Positions 5,675-12,759 of a DNA stretch of 13,251 nt are shown in pieces. Source of the DNA: JACPWY01 sp964603655 (GTDB taxonomy: Bacteria > Bdellovibrionota > FAC87 > UBA2466). Within the stretch, counting starts at the first letter, position 1. Every line of letters starts with the position of its first letter. The notes beneath the pieces were generated by a model that saw only the letters and a list, made by a program, of their open reading frames with translations, did no database searches and was not told where the DNA came from. The stretch spans positions 1 through 13,251 of the forward strand of contig CAZRVZ010000107.1 of the NCBI GenBank assembly GCA_964603655.1, given 5' to 3'. The position numbers were made by a program, and so were the translations under genes.

Positions 5675-6316
5675 TTGATTCGTCACGCGAGAGTTGTGGG
5701 CATCTTGGGGCATCGCCAGGTTGGAAAGACTACTTTTCTTCAACGAGTGGCGAGGGAGTATGTAACGTTGGATGACGAAGACACCCTTAGACAAGCGTTA
5801 GCCTCGCCTAAGACATTCGTCGCTGCGATGAAAGCCAACCGGTCTGGGATCGATGAATGCCAGCTGGTTCCCGGAGTGTTTCCGGCCCTTAAGGTTCGTA
5901 TTGGGACAACCCAAATACCGGGACGCTTTATTTTGACTGGTTCAGTACGGTTTACTAGTCGGCGAGCAATTCGGGAATCATTGACTGGGCGAATCTCTAA
6001 CCTTGAACTACACCCTTTTGTCGTAACCGAAATTCAAGGGCAGCCCAATAGTTCATTTCTACTGGATGCCTTACGAAGCCCACGGATTGAGGGCTTGATG
6101 CAAGTGCCTCTAGCCATTCGTACGTCGCAGGGCGTGTTGGGTATTATTGGGATCCAATCGCACAGCGATATTAACATCTCGCTCAAGCGATCAGCCGAGA
6201 GTTTTCTCAAGCGCTACAACCATTCGAAAGTCGTCTTTGTGACGCGAGAGGGGACCTGCTCAGAAACTATAAATGATCGTATCGGCGTTTTCCCGGCTCA
6301 AACGGCCCTTTTCTAA
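5675..6316 (+). pseudogene. AAA_14 / DUF4143-type ATPase with apparent internal deletion
   Basis: The frame opens at TTG 5675 (no ATG) and codes 213 residues. The first 125 match the ATPase half of this family: Walker A 'LGHRQVGKTT' (11-20), 'YVTLDDEDTLRQAL' (29-42), the Walker B-like 'GIDECQ' (58-63), 'VFPALKVRI' (68-76), 'PGRFILTGS' (82-90), 'ESLTGRISNLELHPF' (101-115). Full members are usually 380-450 residues with a C-terminal DUF4143 domain. Here the middle is missing: after about residue 125 the sequence passes into 'LGIIGIQSHSDINISLKRSAESFLKRY' (155-181), which resembles the very end of the family ('aiEvKs....slk.l..f...y'). I infer an in-frame internal loss of roughly 200 residues. 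ATPase motifs look intact, but function is unlikely. No Shine-Dalgarno sequence is seen. The frame is open a few codons upstream, so the N-terminus may also be cut. Confidence 0.7.
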
Positions 6317-6737
6317 TGAACCCACCAAAAGTGTATTGTCGGAAGTCTCACCCGAGACATTGAAACGGATGTATCGGGAACTACCGATGGAATCGAGGGT
6401 AGGTTCTCAAGGCTGGCAACTCGAGCCAACTAGTCTTTTTTTTGGGTCGCACCGGGGTATTCCCGTCGATTCCTAAACCTGCAACAACTGCCATAGTTTG
6501 TCCGGACTCAGGTTTGACAGCCTCTTTCAACTAGCGGGACTTCCCACCCGCGACGTATCGGCCTATGGCCAGGCTCCCGGTTACGATGGAATTTTATCTG
6601 CTCCCTGGCCCACACTACAAACCCTCAAGAATTATGAAAGCTCGAATAACGCAGTGACGCCGTCACTAGCCATGCGGCCAGAGTGGGCAAAATTTTTCGA
6701 GAATTACGATCCGACTCGCCATTCGTCGCACCAATAG
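6273..6737 (+). pseudogene. Possible decayed cytochrome-c-like gene (CXXCH motif, internal stop)
   Basis: One frame runs from ATG 6273 to TAG at 6735-6737 with a single internal stop (TAA 6474-6476). Before the stop it reads 'SPETLKRMYRELPMESRVGS' and related sequence. Two codons after the stop it reads 'CNNCHSLSG' (6480-6506), a perfect CXXCH haem-binding motif, then 'FDSLFQLAGLPTRDVSAYGQAPGYDGI' in sections, ending 'PEWAKFFENYDPTR'. The composition looks protein-like, but I cannot assign a family beyond the motif. CXXCH in a non-coding frame can arise by chance. A third frame (6683-6865) continues with 'SPFVAPIETYREIF' and a hydrophobic tail 'INFIVTGLSIGAVFVFV', which could be the shifted end of the same protein. 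The first part overlaps the end of the damaged ATPase frame. Confidence 0.3.
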
Positions 6738-6884
6738 AGACGTACAGAGAAATTTTCTGTCAGCAATCAGCCCCTGCGGAGCCGGTAGATTTATCCAATG
6801 ATCAAATGATCATAAATTTCATTGTAACTGGATTAAGCATTGGAGCCGTGTTCGTTTTTGTTTAGGACTCCTATCCATTACGCC

Positions 6885-8048
6885 CTACGCAGCCTTAGAC
6901 AGCTGGGCGGGCTCTGCCTTACGTCGGCTGCCAAACAGGTTGAGTAGGTGACGCCTCAATTGAGGGGTGTAGTACTCAGTTAATCGATAACTTAGTAGTC
7001 CCCACAGAGTGGCCAGACCACAGATGCCGCCGGCCGCGACAACGTAACGTATTTCGGGCTGCCACCTGGGGCCGGGAAATGCTGCGCGAATAAACACAAT
7101 CATGGGCAAATGAGTCAAATAGAGTGAATAGGAAATGCTCGAGAACCGGTGCGCCATCTTTAAAACCGTGGTGGGCAAGGTGGGTTGTTTCCCCAGGAGG
7201 GCAAAGCAGAGGATCATCGTGAATAGTCCGACGAGTTGCTGTGTATATGAAGTGGGCGCGGCGCGGGAAATGGCTAGTGCTCCCAATAGTAAAATGGCGG
7301 CTCCGAAAATAAATGACTCGCGCATCCAGTGATAACGACGGGAATAGGCGGCACAGAAGGCACCCATGAGCCAGATTATAAAACCGCCACCAAAAGATCC
7401 GGCCAAGCGGTACGTGCCCCACAAAATCGCAAGGGCGATAATCCGAGTGGATAAACGAAAACCGCTCTTTAGCGATAATGCCAGTGCCGGAAAAGCAATA
7501 TAGTACCAAAATTCATTGCTGAGGCTCCAGAGAGCCCGGTTGCTTCCAGCGGTAGGGTTAGTTAACCCTTGGAGGAAGACTGCGTTGTCGAAATAGATTT
7601 TCAGCGTAGTGACCTGTTCTATTCCAATCGGGATGACATTCGAGCCATGATTGATCCCGCCGTAAATATTGTCGCGGCCAAACACTGCCATGCCAAGAGA
7701 ATCCAAGAGATAGGTGGTTAGGAGCGCCGGCCAAAGTACAATGCATAACCGCGACAGACGCGCAATCAAATAAATTTTCCATGACCACCGCCCACCATTG
7801 ATCGTATTCAGCGCGCGGCCACCGACCAAAAGTCCGCTCAATACAAAAAAGATCATGACCGATTCGGCTCCCAGTCCGGTGATGAAATAGAGCGGATGGT
7901 GCCACCAACCAGGACTCTTGATTTGGTAGTAATCGACAAAAAAAAGGTTACGGGCATGTCCAATGAGCACGAGCATTGCTGCAACGGCACGCAGCAGATC
8001 GATTTCCGGCACCAAAACTCGGCTGGAAGTGGATGAGCTGGTGGGCAT
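6885..8048 (-). CDS. Acyltransferase-3 family membrane protein (OafA/YrhL type)
   Basis: A 387-residue polytopic membrane protein of normal family length (PF01757). Diagnostic motifs are all present: 'EIDLLRAVAAMLVLIGH' (15-31) with the conserved His31; 'FFVLSGLLVGG' (67-77); the basic 'ARLSRL' (96-101) after the second helix; 'LWSLSNEFWYY' (173-183) with the conserved Glu179; and 'SYSLYLTHLP' (306-315). About ten hydrophobic helices follow. Members transfer acetyl or longer acyl groups from the inner-membrane face to periplasmic or surface sugars (O-antigen, exopolysaccharide, peptidoglycan). The acceptor cannot be told here, because no glycosyltransferase or polysaccharide gene is adjacent. 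The start is ATG 8048 with no clear Shine-Dalgarno sequence. It stands alone, divergent from the plus-strand gene at 8359. It looks intact. Confidence 0.93.
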   Translation of the reverse strand: MPTSSSTSSRVLVPEIDLLRAVAAMLVLIGHARNLFFVDYYQIKSPGWWHHPLYFITGLGAESVMIFFVLSGLLVGGRALNTINGGRWSWKIYLIARLSRLCIVLWPALLTTYLLDSLGMAVFGRDNIYGGINHGSNVIPIGIEQVTTLKIYFDNAVFLQGLTNPTAGSNRALWSLSNEFWYYIAFPALALSLKSGFRLSTRIIALAILWGTYRLAGSFGGGFIIWLMGAFCAAYSRRYHWMRESFIFGAAILLLGALAISRAAPTSYTQQLVGLFTMILCFALLGKQPTLPTTVLKMAHRFSSISYSLYLTHLPMIVFIRAAFPGPRWQPEIRYVVAAGGICGLATLWGLLSYRLTEYYTPQLRRHLLNLFGSRRKAEPAQLSKAA

Positions 8049-8358
8049 GAATTTTGAGTTGTTTAAAGATCCGGCAAAAAAAAGGGAACCGCGGGGCTGT
8101 AGCGCCTTTTACAACATCTATCTAAGAAGTGATGGTCCGAGAAGAAAGTTTTAAGATCCCGCAGGCTCCGCTCGGGAAAAACTGGTAGTACTCATTAGTA
8201 GTGTATCGCTATGACGCGCTTCTTGAATATCTGCGGTGCGGCTCCCGTGGTCAGAGGCAGGTGCCTGGTAACCCGAGCGGAAGTAAGTATCTTTACGGAC
8301 TACGCGACTAGCGATTGCTCAATGCGGCTAGGCAGTCGGCCATTATAAATTTGACGCC
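8049..8358. other. Divergent intergenic region, no gene seen
   Basis: About 310 bases between two divergent genes, so it should carry both promoters. On the plus side a TATAAA box (8344-8349) ends 9 bases before the ATG at 8359, with no good -35 at normal spacing. On the minus side no convincing promoter for the acyltransferase gene could be picked. Short open frames here are unconvincing, and I see no tRNA or stable RNA fold. Confidence 0.5.
8344..8349 (+). promoter_or_regulatory. -10-like TATAAA box just before the unknown gene at 8359
   Basis: TATAAA ends 9 bases before the ATG at 8359, so transcription would begin about 3 bases before the start codon. No good -35 hexamer is found at 16-19 bases; TTGCTC at 8315-8320 is too far away. 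A weak call on its own, but it repeats the spacing seen at two other genes in this window. Confidence 0.35.
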
Positions 8359-8745
8359 ATGGAGCTCGTGCAATCGCAGTTTTTATTTTTATCGGAGGAC
8401 TCGCCAACCGAGCACGCATCGTCTGCGGAGACGTTACCGCACAATTTGGCGCTCCGGGCAGTGGCAGGTCAGTTTTTTCAAGCCAACGAATCGCTGCCGA
8501 GTAGCGGGGCGTACACCCGCAATTCGCAAAGCCTCGGCACCGTTACCGAGATTGTCGAAAGTATGAAGCGTGTACCCGGTCACCGAAAAAATGCAGTATT
8601 ACTTACTCGCAGTCCTTTACCGGATTCGCTGAAACCTTACTGGGGCAGCCACCCGATTAGTCGACAAAATGTGGAACTCATTAAAATCCAGGTGGAGCTG
8701 CAGAGGGCTGCAGAGTGTATTATTGACGCAAATTTACGGTTATGA
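8359..8745 (+). CDS. Unknown protein, N-terminal part of a probably frameshifted gene
   Basis: A 128-residue frame from ATG 8359 to TGA 8743-8745. It has no signal peptide or membrane segment. The sequence is hydrophilic, with a Ser/Thr/Asn-rich middle ('FFQANESLPSSGAYTRNSQS', about 39-58) and a helical end ('SRQNVELIKIQVELQRAAECI', about 100-120). I recognise no family. The last helix runs straight into the stop, and in the +1 frame the coding character carries on to 9016. Removing one T in CGGTTATGAG (about 8737-8746) joins them as 'CIIDANLR' followed by 'YESQILANGHGRSEAQAHAR', giving one protein of about 218 residues. No Shine-Dalgarno sequence precedes the ATG. Its start and family are uncertain; that this is coding rests on the smooth join and plausible composition. 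Confidence 0.5.
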   Translation: MELVQSQFLFLSEDSPTEHASSAETLPHNLALRAVAGQFFQANESLPSSGAYTRNSQSLGTVTEIVESMKRVPGHRKNAVLLTRSPLPDSLKPYWGSHPISRQNVELIKIQVELQRAAECIIDANLRL

Positions 8746-9016
8746 GTCGCAGATTTTGGCCAATGGCCACGGGCGCTCGGAGGCCCAAGCGCATGCCCGC
8801 GTGCTCTCGGGCGATCGCAAGCGAAACACGAATAAGCGCAACACGTCGGTCATTGAACGGGGCCGTCGCATCGCTGCGACTGCCTCTTTTGCGGAGGGTT
8901 ACCGAAAATTTATTACCGAATACCTGGACTCAATCGAGCAGTGTGGCCTGCCGCCGCACCGCTTTTTGGAAAGGTACCTCGATAACGTGGAATCAATTCC
9001 GCCCATCGCACCCTAG
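8669..9016 (+). CDS. Unknown protein, C-terminal part of the frameshifted gene
   Basis: A frame of 115 codons from ATG 8669 to TAG 9014-9016. Its first 25 codons overlap the 128-residue frame and look like a shadow (Trp/Cys-rich 'MWNSLKSRWSCRGLQS'). From about 8743 it reads like real protein: 'YESQILANGHGRSEAQAHAR', 'VLSGDRKRNTNKRN', 'SVIERGRRIAATASFAEGYR', 'KFITEYLDSIEQCGLPPHRF', 'LERYLDNVE'. This is a basic, helical, probably cytoplasmic domain without recognisable motifs. It is best read as the second half of the gene begun at 8359, displaced by a one-base insertion or a sequencing error. If instead it is a separate gene, no Shine-Dalgarno sequence or ATG at its natural start supports that. 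The permease gene follows 65 bases later on the same strand. Confidence 0.5.
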   Translation: MWNSLKSRWSCRGLQSVLLTQIYGYESQILANGHGRSEAQAHARVLSGDRKRNTNKRNTSVIERGRRIAATASFAEGYRKFITEYLDSIEQCGLPPHRFLERYLDNVESIPPIAP

Positions 9017-9044
9017 TGTCATCGCCATACAGTGTGAAAACCGA

Positions 9045-9073
9045 TTCGCATCCGTGGTGAGCTCTGCCATACT
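9045..9073 (+). promoter_or_regulatory. Promoter candidate immediately before the permease gene
   Basis: TTCGCA (9045-9050), a 17-base spacer and CATACT (9068-9073) with an upstream TGC, fitting a weak sigma-70 or extended -10 promoter. The -10 ends 8 bases before the ATG at 9082, so the transcript would have a leader of about 2 bases. No Shine-Dalgarno sequence is present between them (AAAATCCC). Confidence 0.4.
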
Positions 9074-9081
9074 AAAATCCC

Positions 9082-10476
9082 ATGACCCAACTCAGCCAAG
9101 GCATCACCCGAAGCGCTGCGTTTTCACTGGTCGCCGGGAGTATGATCGGGACCGGAGTTTTTTTAAAAACCGCGTCCATGGCGCAACTTCTTGGCTCGGG
9201 GACGGCGGTGCTTGCCGCCTGGGGGGTGGCGGGGGTGCTGTCGCTCATGGGGGCGTTGGCCTACGCAGAGGTCGGGAGCCGTTTCCCGCGCGCCGGGGGT
9301 GAATACGTCTATTTGCGCGAGGCTTATGGGCCCTTCATTGGTTTTCTTTACGGCTGGACTCGTTTTTGGATTGGATCGCCTGCGTCGGTGGCGGCTTACG
9401 GCGTGGGGGCCGCGTCGTTTTTGGGCGCAGTGGTACCGCTGGGTGAGATAGGAGGGAAAGGGCTGATTGCGCTCGTTCTGGTTTGGGTTTTCACGCTTTT
9501 AAATTGCCTCACGGTGATTTTAGGGGCGCGCGTACAGACTTTTCTGACGTTTCTCAAGATAGGTCTCATTCTCGCAATTACGGTGGGCATTTTTTTCGCA
9601 TCGGGCGGCCACGGGGATTTCGGGGGCACAGCGTTCCAAACGTTTTCACCCACAGTGCCAAGCGGCGCATCCTCCTCAGTCTTCGGCTTTGGCTCGGCAT
9701 TCGGCATGGCGATGATTTCGGCGCTGTGGGCCTACGACGGATGGAATAATTTGCCGATGGCATCGGGCGAGGTCATTTCGCCCAAACGAAATATTCCCTT
9801 TGCGCTCATCGCGGGAACCTTTTGCGTGGTCGGCGTTTATGCCCTGATTAATACCGCCTATTTCTACGCGTTGCCTTTGAGTGCGATCACCACGGCGAGC
9901 TCGTCTCGTTATCCGGACGCTCTCCCCGTCGCGACGCTCGCCGCCCAAACGTTTTTAGGATTTCGAGGAGCCTCGGTCTTGAGCTGGCTCATGGTGATTT
10001 CCGCACTCGGTGCCATGAATGGTTCTATTCTGACCGGAGCCCGCGTTCCATATGCGATGGCTTGCAATAAACTTTTTTTTCCGGCGCTGGCCGCAGTTCA
10101 CCCGATCACCCGGGTTCCGATAGCATCGGTTATTGTGCAAGGTATCGTCGCGAGCCTCTTGTCACTCACCGGGACATTCGACCAGCTTACGGAGTATGTG
10201 GTCTTTACGTCCTGGATTTTTTATGCGCTGGTTACCTTTTCCATCTTCCGGCTTCGCAAAGATCCCGCTACTCCAGGGGCCAGTTTTTTCGTCCCATTCT
10301 ATCCCTGGCTGCCCATTTGTTTCACGATTGCTTCGGGTACGCTCCTAATAAATACCCTGGTTTCGAGTCCGAAGGACAGCGCCTTCGGCCTTGTCTTTCT
10401 CGCGCTCGGGGTACCCGCCTATTTTTTCTTTGCGCGTCGTGCGGGAGCGTCAGGGCGTCAAAGTCGCTGCGGCTAG
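9082..10476 (+). CDS. APC-superfamily amino acid permease
   Basis: A 464-residue protein with about twelve hydrophobic helices, the usual size of the family. The first helix carries the broken-helix substrate motif 'GSMIGTGVF' (19-27). Then come 'AYAEVGSRFPRAGGEYVYLREAYGP' (60-84, written here as the conserved 'P.aGG.Y.Y' loop) and, in helix 6 and the following loop, 'ALWAYDGWNN' (214-223) and 'SGEVISPKRNIP' (228-239), typical of the LAT-like/YfnA branch. Such carriers import or exchange amino acids across the inner membrane by cation symport or antiport. The substrate cannot be read from the sequence. The start at ATG 9082 fits the family N-terminus, and the second open frame (8742-9302) overlapping it is a shadow. 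The gene looks intact and follows the unknown gene at 8359-9016 by 65 bases. Confidence 0.93.
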   Translation: MTQLSQGITRSAAFSLVAGSMIGTGVFLKTASMAQLLGSGTAVLAAWGVAGVLSLMGALAYAEVGSRFPRAGGEYVYLREAYGPFIGFLYGWTRFWIGSPASVAAYGVGAASFLGAVVPLGEIGGKGLIALVLVWVFTLLNCLTVILGARVQTFLTFLKIGLILAITVGIFFASGGHGDFGGTAFQTFSPTVPSGASSSVFGFGSAFGMAMISALWAYDGWNNLPMASGEVISPKRNIPFALIAGTFCVVGVYALINTAYFYALPLSAITTASSSRYPDALPVATLAAQTFLGFRGASVLSWLMVISALGAMNGSILTGARVPYAMACNKLFFPALAAVHPITRVPIASVIVQGIVASLLSLTGTFDQLTEYVVFTSWIFYALVTFSIFRLRKDPATPGASFFVPFYPWLPICFTIASGTLLINTLVSSPKDSAFGLVFLALGVPAYFFFARRAGASGRQSRCG

Positions 10477-10544
10477 CACGCGCCGCCCCAATTTCAAATG
10501 AACGAGCCGTGAATGAAACTCGGGCGCTCGTCCCGATTTGTCGG

Positions 10545-10550
10545 TATAAT
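10545..10550 (+). promoter_or_regulatory. Consensus -10 box upstream of the PilZ gene
   Basis: A perfect TATAAT with no good -35 at 17 bases (GGGCGC). Transcription would start near 10557. If used, this rules out the ATG codons at 10513 and 10549 as starts of the downstream gene and favours 10591, which leaves a leader of about 35 bases. Confidence 0.35.
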
Positions 10551-10590
10551 GATTAAGGAATTCCCCCACAATCAGCCAAAGACGCCTTTT

Positions 10591-11052
10591 ATGGACAAAC
10601 GCAAACCCGAAGACGTTAACCCAGTCGTGGATCTCGAGCGATTTCGAAAAAACAAGAACGAGGAGCGCCGGCGCGAGTACGAACGCGTGCTCTTTAATCG
10701 CATACTGGGCGTTTATAGTTTTGCCGAAAAAAATGTTTTGCAGCATATCGAAGTCATCGATATCAGTTATTCGGGCGTTAAGTTCCGCGAAGAGAATCCC
10801 GAGCGGCCGCTACGCGCCGAAGAAAAGGTGGCGCTCCGATTCTACTTCACTCCGAGCTCATATCTACGCGTCATCGTGGACGTGAAGCGCGCCATCCCAT
10901 TCAAGGATGAGGATCGGGAAGGGGTGGAGTACGGCTGCCAGCTCGACAAAACAACCAAGTCATACGAAGTCATTCGCGAGCTCATCGCGTTCATGTACAA
11001 GTATTCCGAAACTGCCTGCCAGGATCACAACCCGCCCATGATCTGGTTTTAG
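10591..11052 (+). CDS. PilZ-domain protein (probable c-di-GMP receptor)
   Basis: A 153-residue protein from ATG 10591; ATGs at 10513 and 10549 give 26 or 14 extra residues that do not look conserved. After a basic, charged N-terminus comes the PilZ signature: 'RREYER' supplying the RxxxR motif (R28-R32) and 'DISYSG' supplying DxSxxG (57-62), about 25 residues apart as in the family. Beta strands follow ('VALRFYFTPSSYLRVIVDVKRAI' in part, 80-102; 'EYGCQLD', 113-119) and a C-terminal helix ('YEVIRELIAFMYKYSE'). Both motifs bind c-di-GMP, so the protein probably senses this messenger. It is a single-domain form without an output domain, and so likely acts on a partner. The sequence style resembles Bdellovibrio PilZ proteins. 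It is convergent with the helicase gene, 13 bases apart. Confidence 0.88.
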   Translation: MDKRKPEDVNPVVDLERFRKNKNEERRREYERVLFNRILGVYSFAEKNVLQHIEVIDISYSGVKFREENPERPLRAEEKVALRFYFTPSSYLRVIVDVKRAIPFKDEDREGVEYGCQLDKTTKSYEVIRELIAFMYKYSETACQDHNPPMIWF

Positions 11053-11071
11053 CCAAGTTCTGGTTTTAGCC
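11042..11071. repeat. Short tandem duplication carrying two convergent stop codons
   Basis: The 13-base word TCTGGTTTTAGCC occurs at 11042-11054 and again at 11059-11071, a period of 17 bases. The first copy holds the TAG stop of the PilZ gene (11050-11052). The second holds the minus-strand TAA stop of the helicase gene (11066-11068). Confidence 0.8.
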
Positions 11072-12184
11072 GACCAGCGCTCGGATCTGATCCAATGAAG
11101 CGACCAACTTGTGGTCCCGTTCAGTGATTAAATTGACGACCAGTCCGGCGCGCCCGGCGCGTGCCGTTCGACCTGCCCGGTGCAGATAGTTCTCAATCTG
11201 TTCGGGCAGATGGTAATTGATCACGCGTGAGACGTGTTCGAGATCGAGTCCGCGGGATGCCAGATCGGTAGCCACCAAGATATTTACCTCACCCTCTCGA
11301 AAGGCTTTCAGATTCGCGCGGCGCTCTATCTTATCCATTTCTCCCCGATATACGGCGCATTTTCGCCCGCTTTTTTGCAACTCTACAACGAGGCTATCGC
11401 ATTGCTCGCGCGTGTTGGTAAAGATGAGCGTTTCACCCTCGACGGCTTTCGCCAGCAGGCTCTCCAGAATTGGGAACCGTTTTCCGTCGAAGACCTTGCG
11501 ATTTTCCGTGGTGAGAGTAGGCACTAAACGGTGACTACCCTGACTCCGGATCACGGTGGCGCCGGAAAAAAGATTCACGATGAGTGCCTGCACTGAGTCC
11601 GGCACCGTTGCGCTAAAAAGCCCCAGCTGTCGATTGGGCGGGCAGGCCTCGACAATGCGGGTGGCATCGGGCAGAAAACCGGCATCCATCATTTGATCCG
11701 CCTCGTCAAAAACCAAAAGCCGAACGTCATTTAGAAAGACAAGCGAACACTTCATCATCTGAATCAGCCTTCCGGGAGTGGCTACCAGCACCTCAAACGG
11801 TCCCTCGACATTGTTTTTTGCAATGGCCGTGGTCGTGCCACCCAGTACGGTGCGTACCCGAAGGCGCGTCTCGTGCGTGAAGAGCTTCATTACCTTGGAG
11901 ACCTGCTCGCCCAATTCGCGGGTGGGCACTACCACGACAGCCCTTGGCTGGCTTCGGGTTGTCACGCGGACCCCGTCGTTTTCTAAGCACTTTAGGTGGT
12001 GGAGAATCGGAAGCGTGTAGGCCAACGTCTTGCCGCTTCCCGTTTCCGCAACTCCCACCACCGATTTACCGGTGAGAAGCGGCGGGATTGCCCTTAATTG
12101 GATTTCCGTGGGTGAAACGAGTCCCCGTGTGGCGAGAGTGCCCTCCAGGGACGGGACGAGGCCAAACATCGCGAATGATTTCAT
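11066..12184 (-). CDS. DEAD-box ATP-dependent RNA helicase
   Basis: A 372-residue protein from ATG 12184; a longer reading from GTG 12217 adds eleven unconserved residues. All helicase motifs are present in order: Q-motif region 'MFGLVPSLEGTLATRGLVSPTEIQ' (6-29), motif I 'AETGSGKT' (46-53), Ia 'PTRELGEQ' (87-94), 'TPGR' (136-139), II 'DEAD' (160-163), III 'SAT' (191-193), IV 'LIFTNT' (253-258), V 'VATDLASRGLD' (304-314), VI 'HRAGRTARAGR' (335-345). It therefore has both RecA-like domains and stops soon after, with no C-terminal RNA-binding tail; it is a minimal core enzyme. The family unwinds RNA duplexes in ribosome assembly or mRNA turnover and is often cold-induced. Which RhlE/SrmB/DbpA-type role applies cannot be told. 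It lies 42 bases downstream of the cysteine-rich gene on the same strand and may be co-transcribed. Confidence 0.95.
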   Translation of the reverse strand: MKSFAMFGLVPSLEGTLATRGLVSPTEIQLRAIPPLLTGKSVVGVAETGSGKTLAYTLPILHHLKCLENDGVRVTTRSQPRAVVVVPTRELGEQVSKVMKLFTHETRLRVRTVLGGTTTAIAKNNVEGPFEVLVATPGRLIQMMKCSLVFLNDVRLLVFDEADQMMDAGFLPDATRIVEACPPNRQLGLFSATVPDSVQALIVNLFSGATVIRSQGSHRLVPTLTTENRKVFDGKRFPILESLLAKAVEGETLIFTNTREQCDSLVVELQKSGRKCAVYRGEMDKIERRANLKAFREGEVNILVATDLASRGLDLEHVSRVINYHLPEQIENYLHRAGRTARAGRAGLVVNLITERDHKLVASLDQIRALVG

Positions 12185-12226
12185 GACTGGTGAATAGCCG
12201 AATGGCCGTAGGAACACCAGAGCCGA

Positions 12227-12727
12227 TTAACTGCAGGTCGCCTGGACCATCGATGTCGCACCCCCAGTGCAAGGCAGTGCGGGCTTTAATTGGTTCGAAT
12301 TAGGACAGCTCTTGCCAGGGCTACAAGTCGCATTCACTCCGGTCGGCAACCAATCCATCGCAAAGAAGCGCCCACACTGACCGCGTTGGACCGCGGGGTT
12401 GAAGGAATTGGGCGGCATCGTTCCATTGCAGGTGGTCTGCGGAGGTGTCTTCGTGCAAATCAACGTCACCCAACCCGGCGCCGCGGAGGACACCGCGGGG
12501 CATGTGCAGTTGGTTCCGCAATTGTTGTGCAAGGTTTTTTCGTCAGCCATACAGGTAAAGGTAACTTGGCATTTGTTCGGCCCGGGAGTCGGCGTTGGTG
12601 TCGGCGATGCCGTCGGCGTCGGTGATACCGTCGGTGTTGGACTGGGAGTTGGCGTGGGAAGCGCTAGTGCCCATTGGATACCGATAATAAACAGCGCTAA
12701 AATCAGGTGTCTTGCGGTGGTTGGCAT
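12227..12727 (-). CDS. Secreted protein with Thr-Pro linker and twelve cysteines
   Basis: A 166-residue protein. Residues 1-23 are a signal peptide ('HLILALFIIGIQWALA', cleavage before 'LPTPT'). Residues 24-50 are a low-complexity Thr/Pro/Ser linker ('TPTPSPTPTVSPTPTASPTP' and so on). The remaining 115 residues hold twelve cysteines (53, 59, 70, 74, 76, 91, 100, 118, 135, 141, 153, 165), enough for six disulfides, in what looks like two similar blocks ('CQVTFTCMADEKTLHNNCGT' and 'CNGTMPPNSF...C'). There is no lipobox. The pattern suggests a small extracellular or periplasmic domain tethered by a flexible linker. I know no matching family. The start ATG has a good Shine-Dalgarno sequence (GGGGAG, 12735-12740), and a TATAAT box lies at 12754-12759. 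The GC-rich Thr-Pro repeat DNA explains the overlapping plus-strand open frame, which is a shadow. Confidence 0.8.
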   Translation of the reverse strand: MPTTARHLILALFIIGIQWALALPTPTPSPTPTVSPTPTASPTPTPTPGPNKCQVTFTCMADEKTLHNNCGTNCTCPAVSSAAPGWVTLICTKTPPQTTCNGTMPPNSFNPAVQRGQCGRFFAMDWLPTGVNATCSPGKSCPNSNQLKPALPCTGGATSMVQATCS

Positions 12728-12734
12728 TCTGTGA

Positions 12735-12759
12735 CTCCCCTTTTTGTTAAGTCATTATA
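12735..12759 (-). promoter_or_regulatory. -10 box and ribosome binding site of the cysteine-rich gene
   Basis: On the minus strand TATAAT (12754-12759) is followed by GGGGAG (12735-12740), 7 bases before the ATG at 12727. No TTGACA-like -35 is found at 16-18 bases. The -10 box lies within the last codons of the transposase-like tail at 12747-12857, so the remnant may supply this gene's promoter. Confidence 0.45.

Noticed and set aside
6976..7509. 177-codon minus-strand frame
   Set aside because: Out-of-frame shadow of the acyltransferase-3 gene on the same strand, with no hydrophobic pattern of its own.
8742..9302. 186-codon plus-strand frame beginning at the frameshift site
   Set aside because: Arg/Ala/Pro-rich with Gly runs, overlapping both the frameshifted gene and the start of the permease; it is a high-GC shadow.
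12399..12734. 111-codon plus-strand frame with Val-Gly repeats
   Set aside because: The Val-Gly repeat is the reverse reading of the Thr-Pro linker DNA of the secreted protein; the minus-strand signal peptide, ribosome binding site and cysteine pattern are better.
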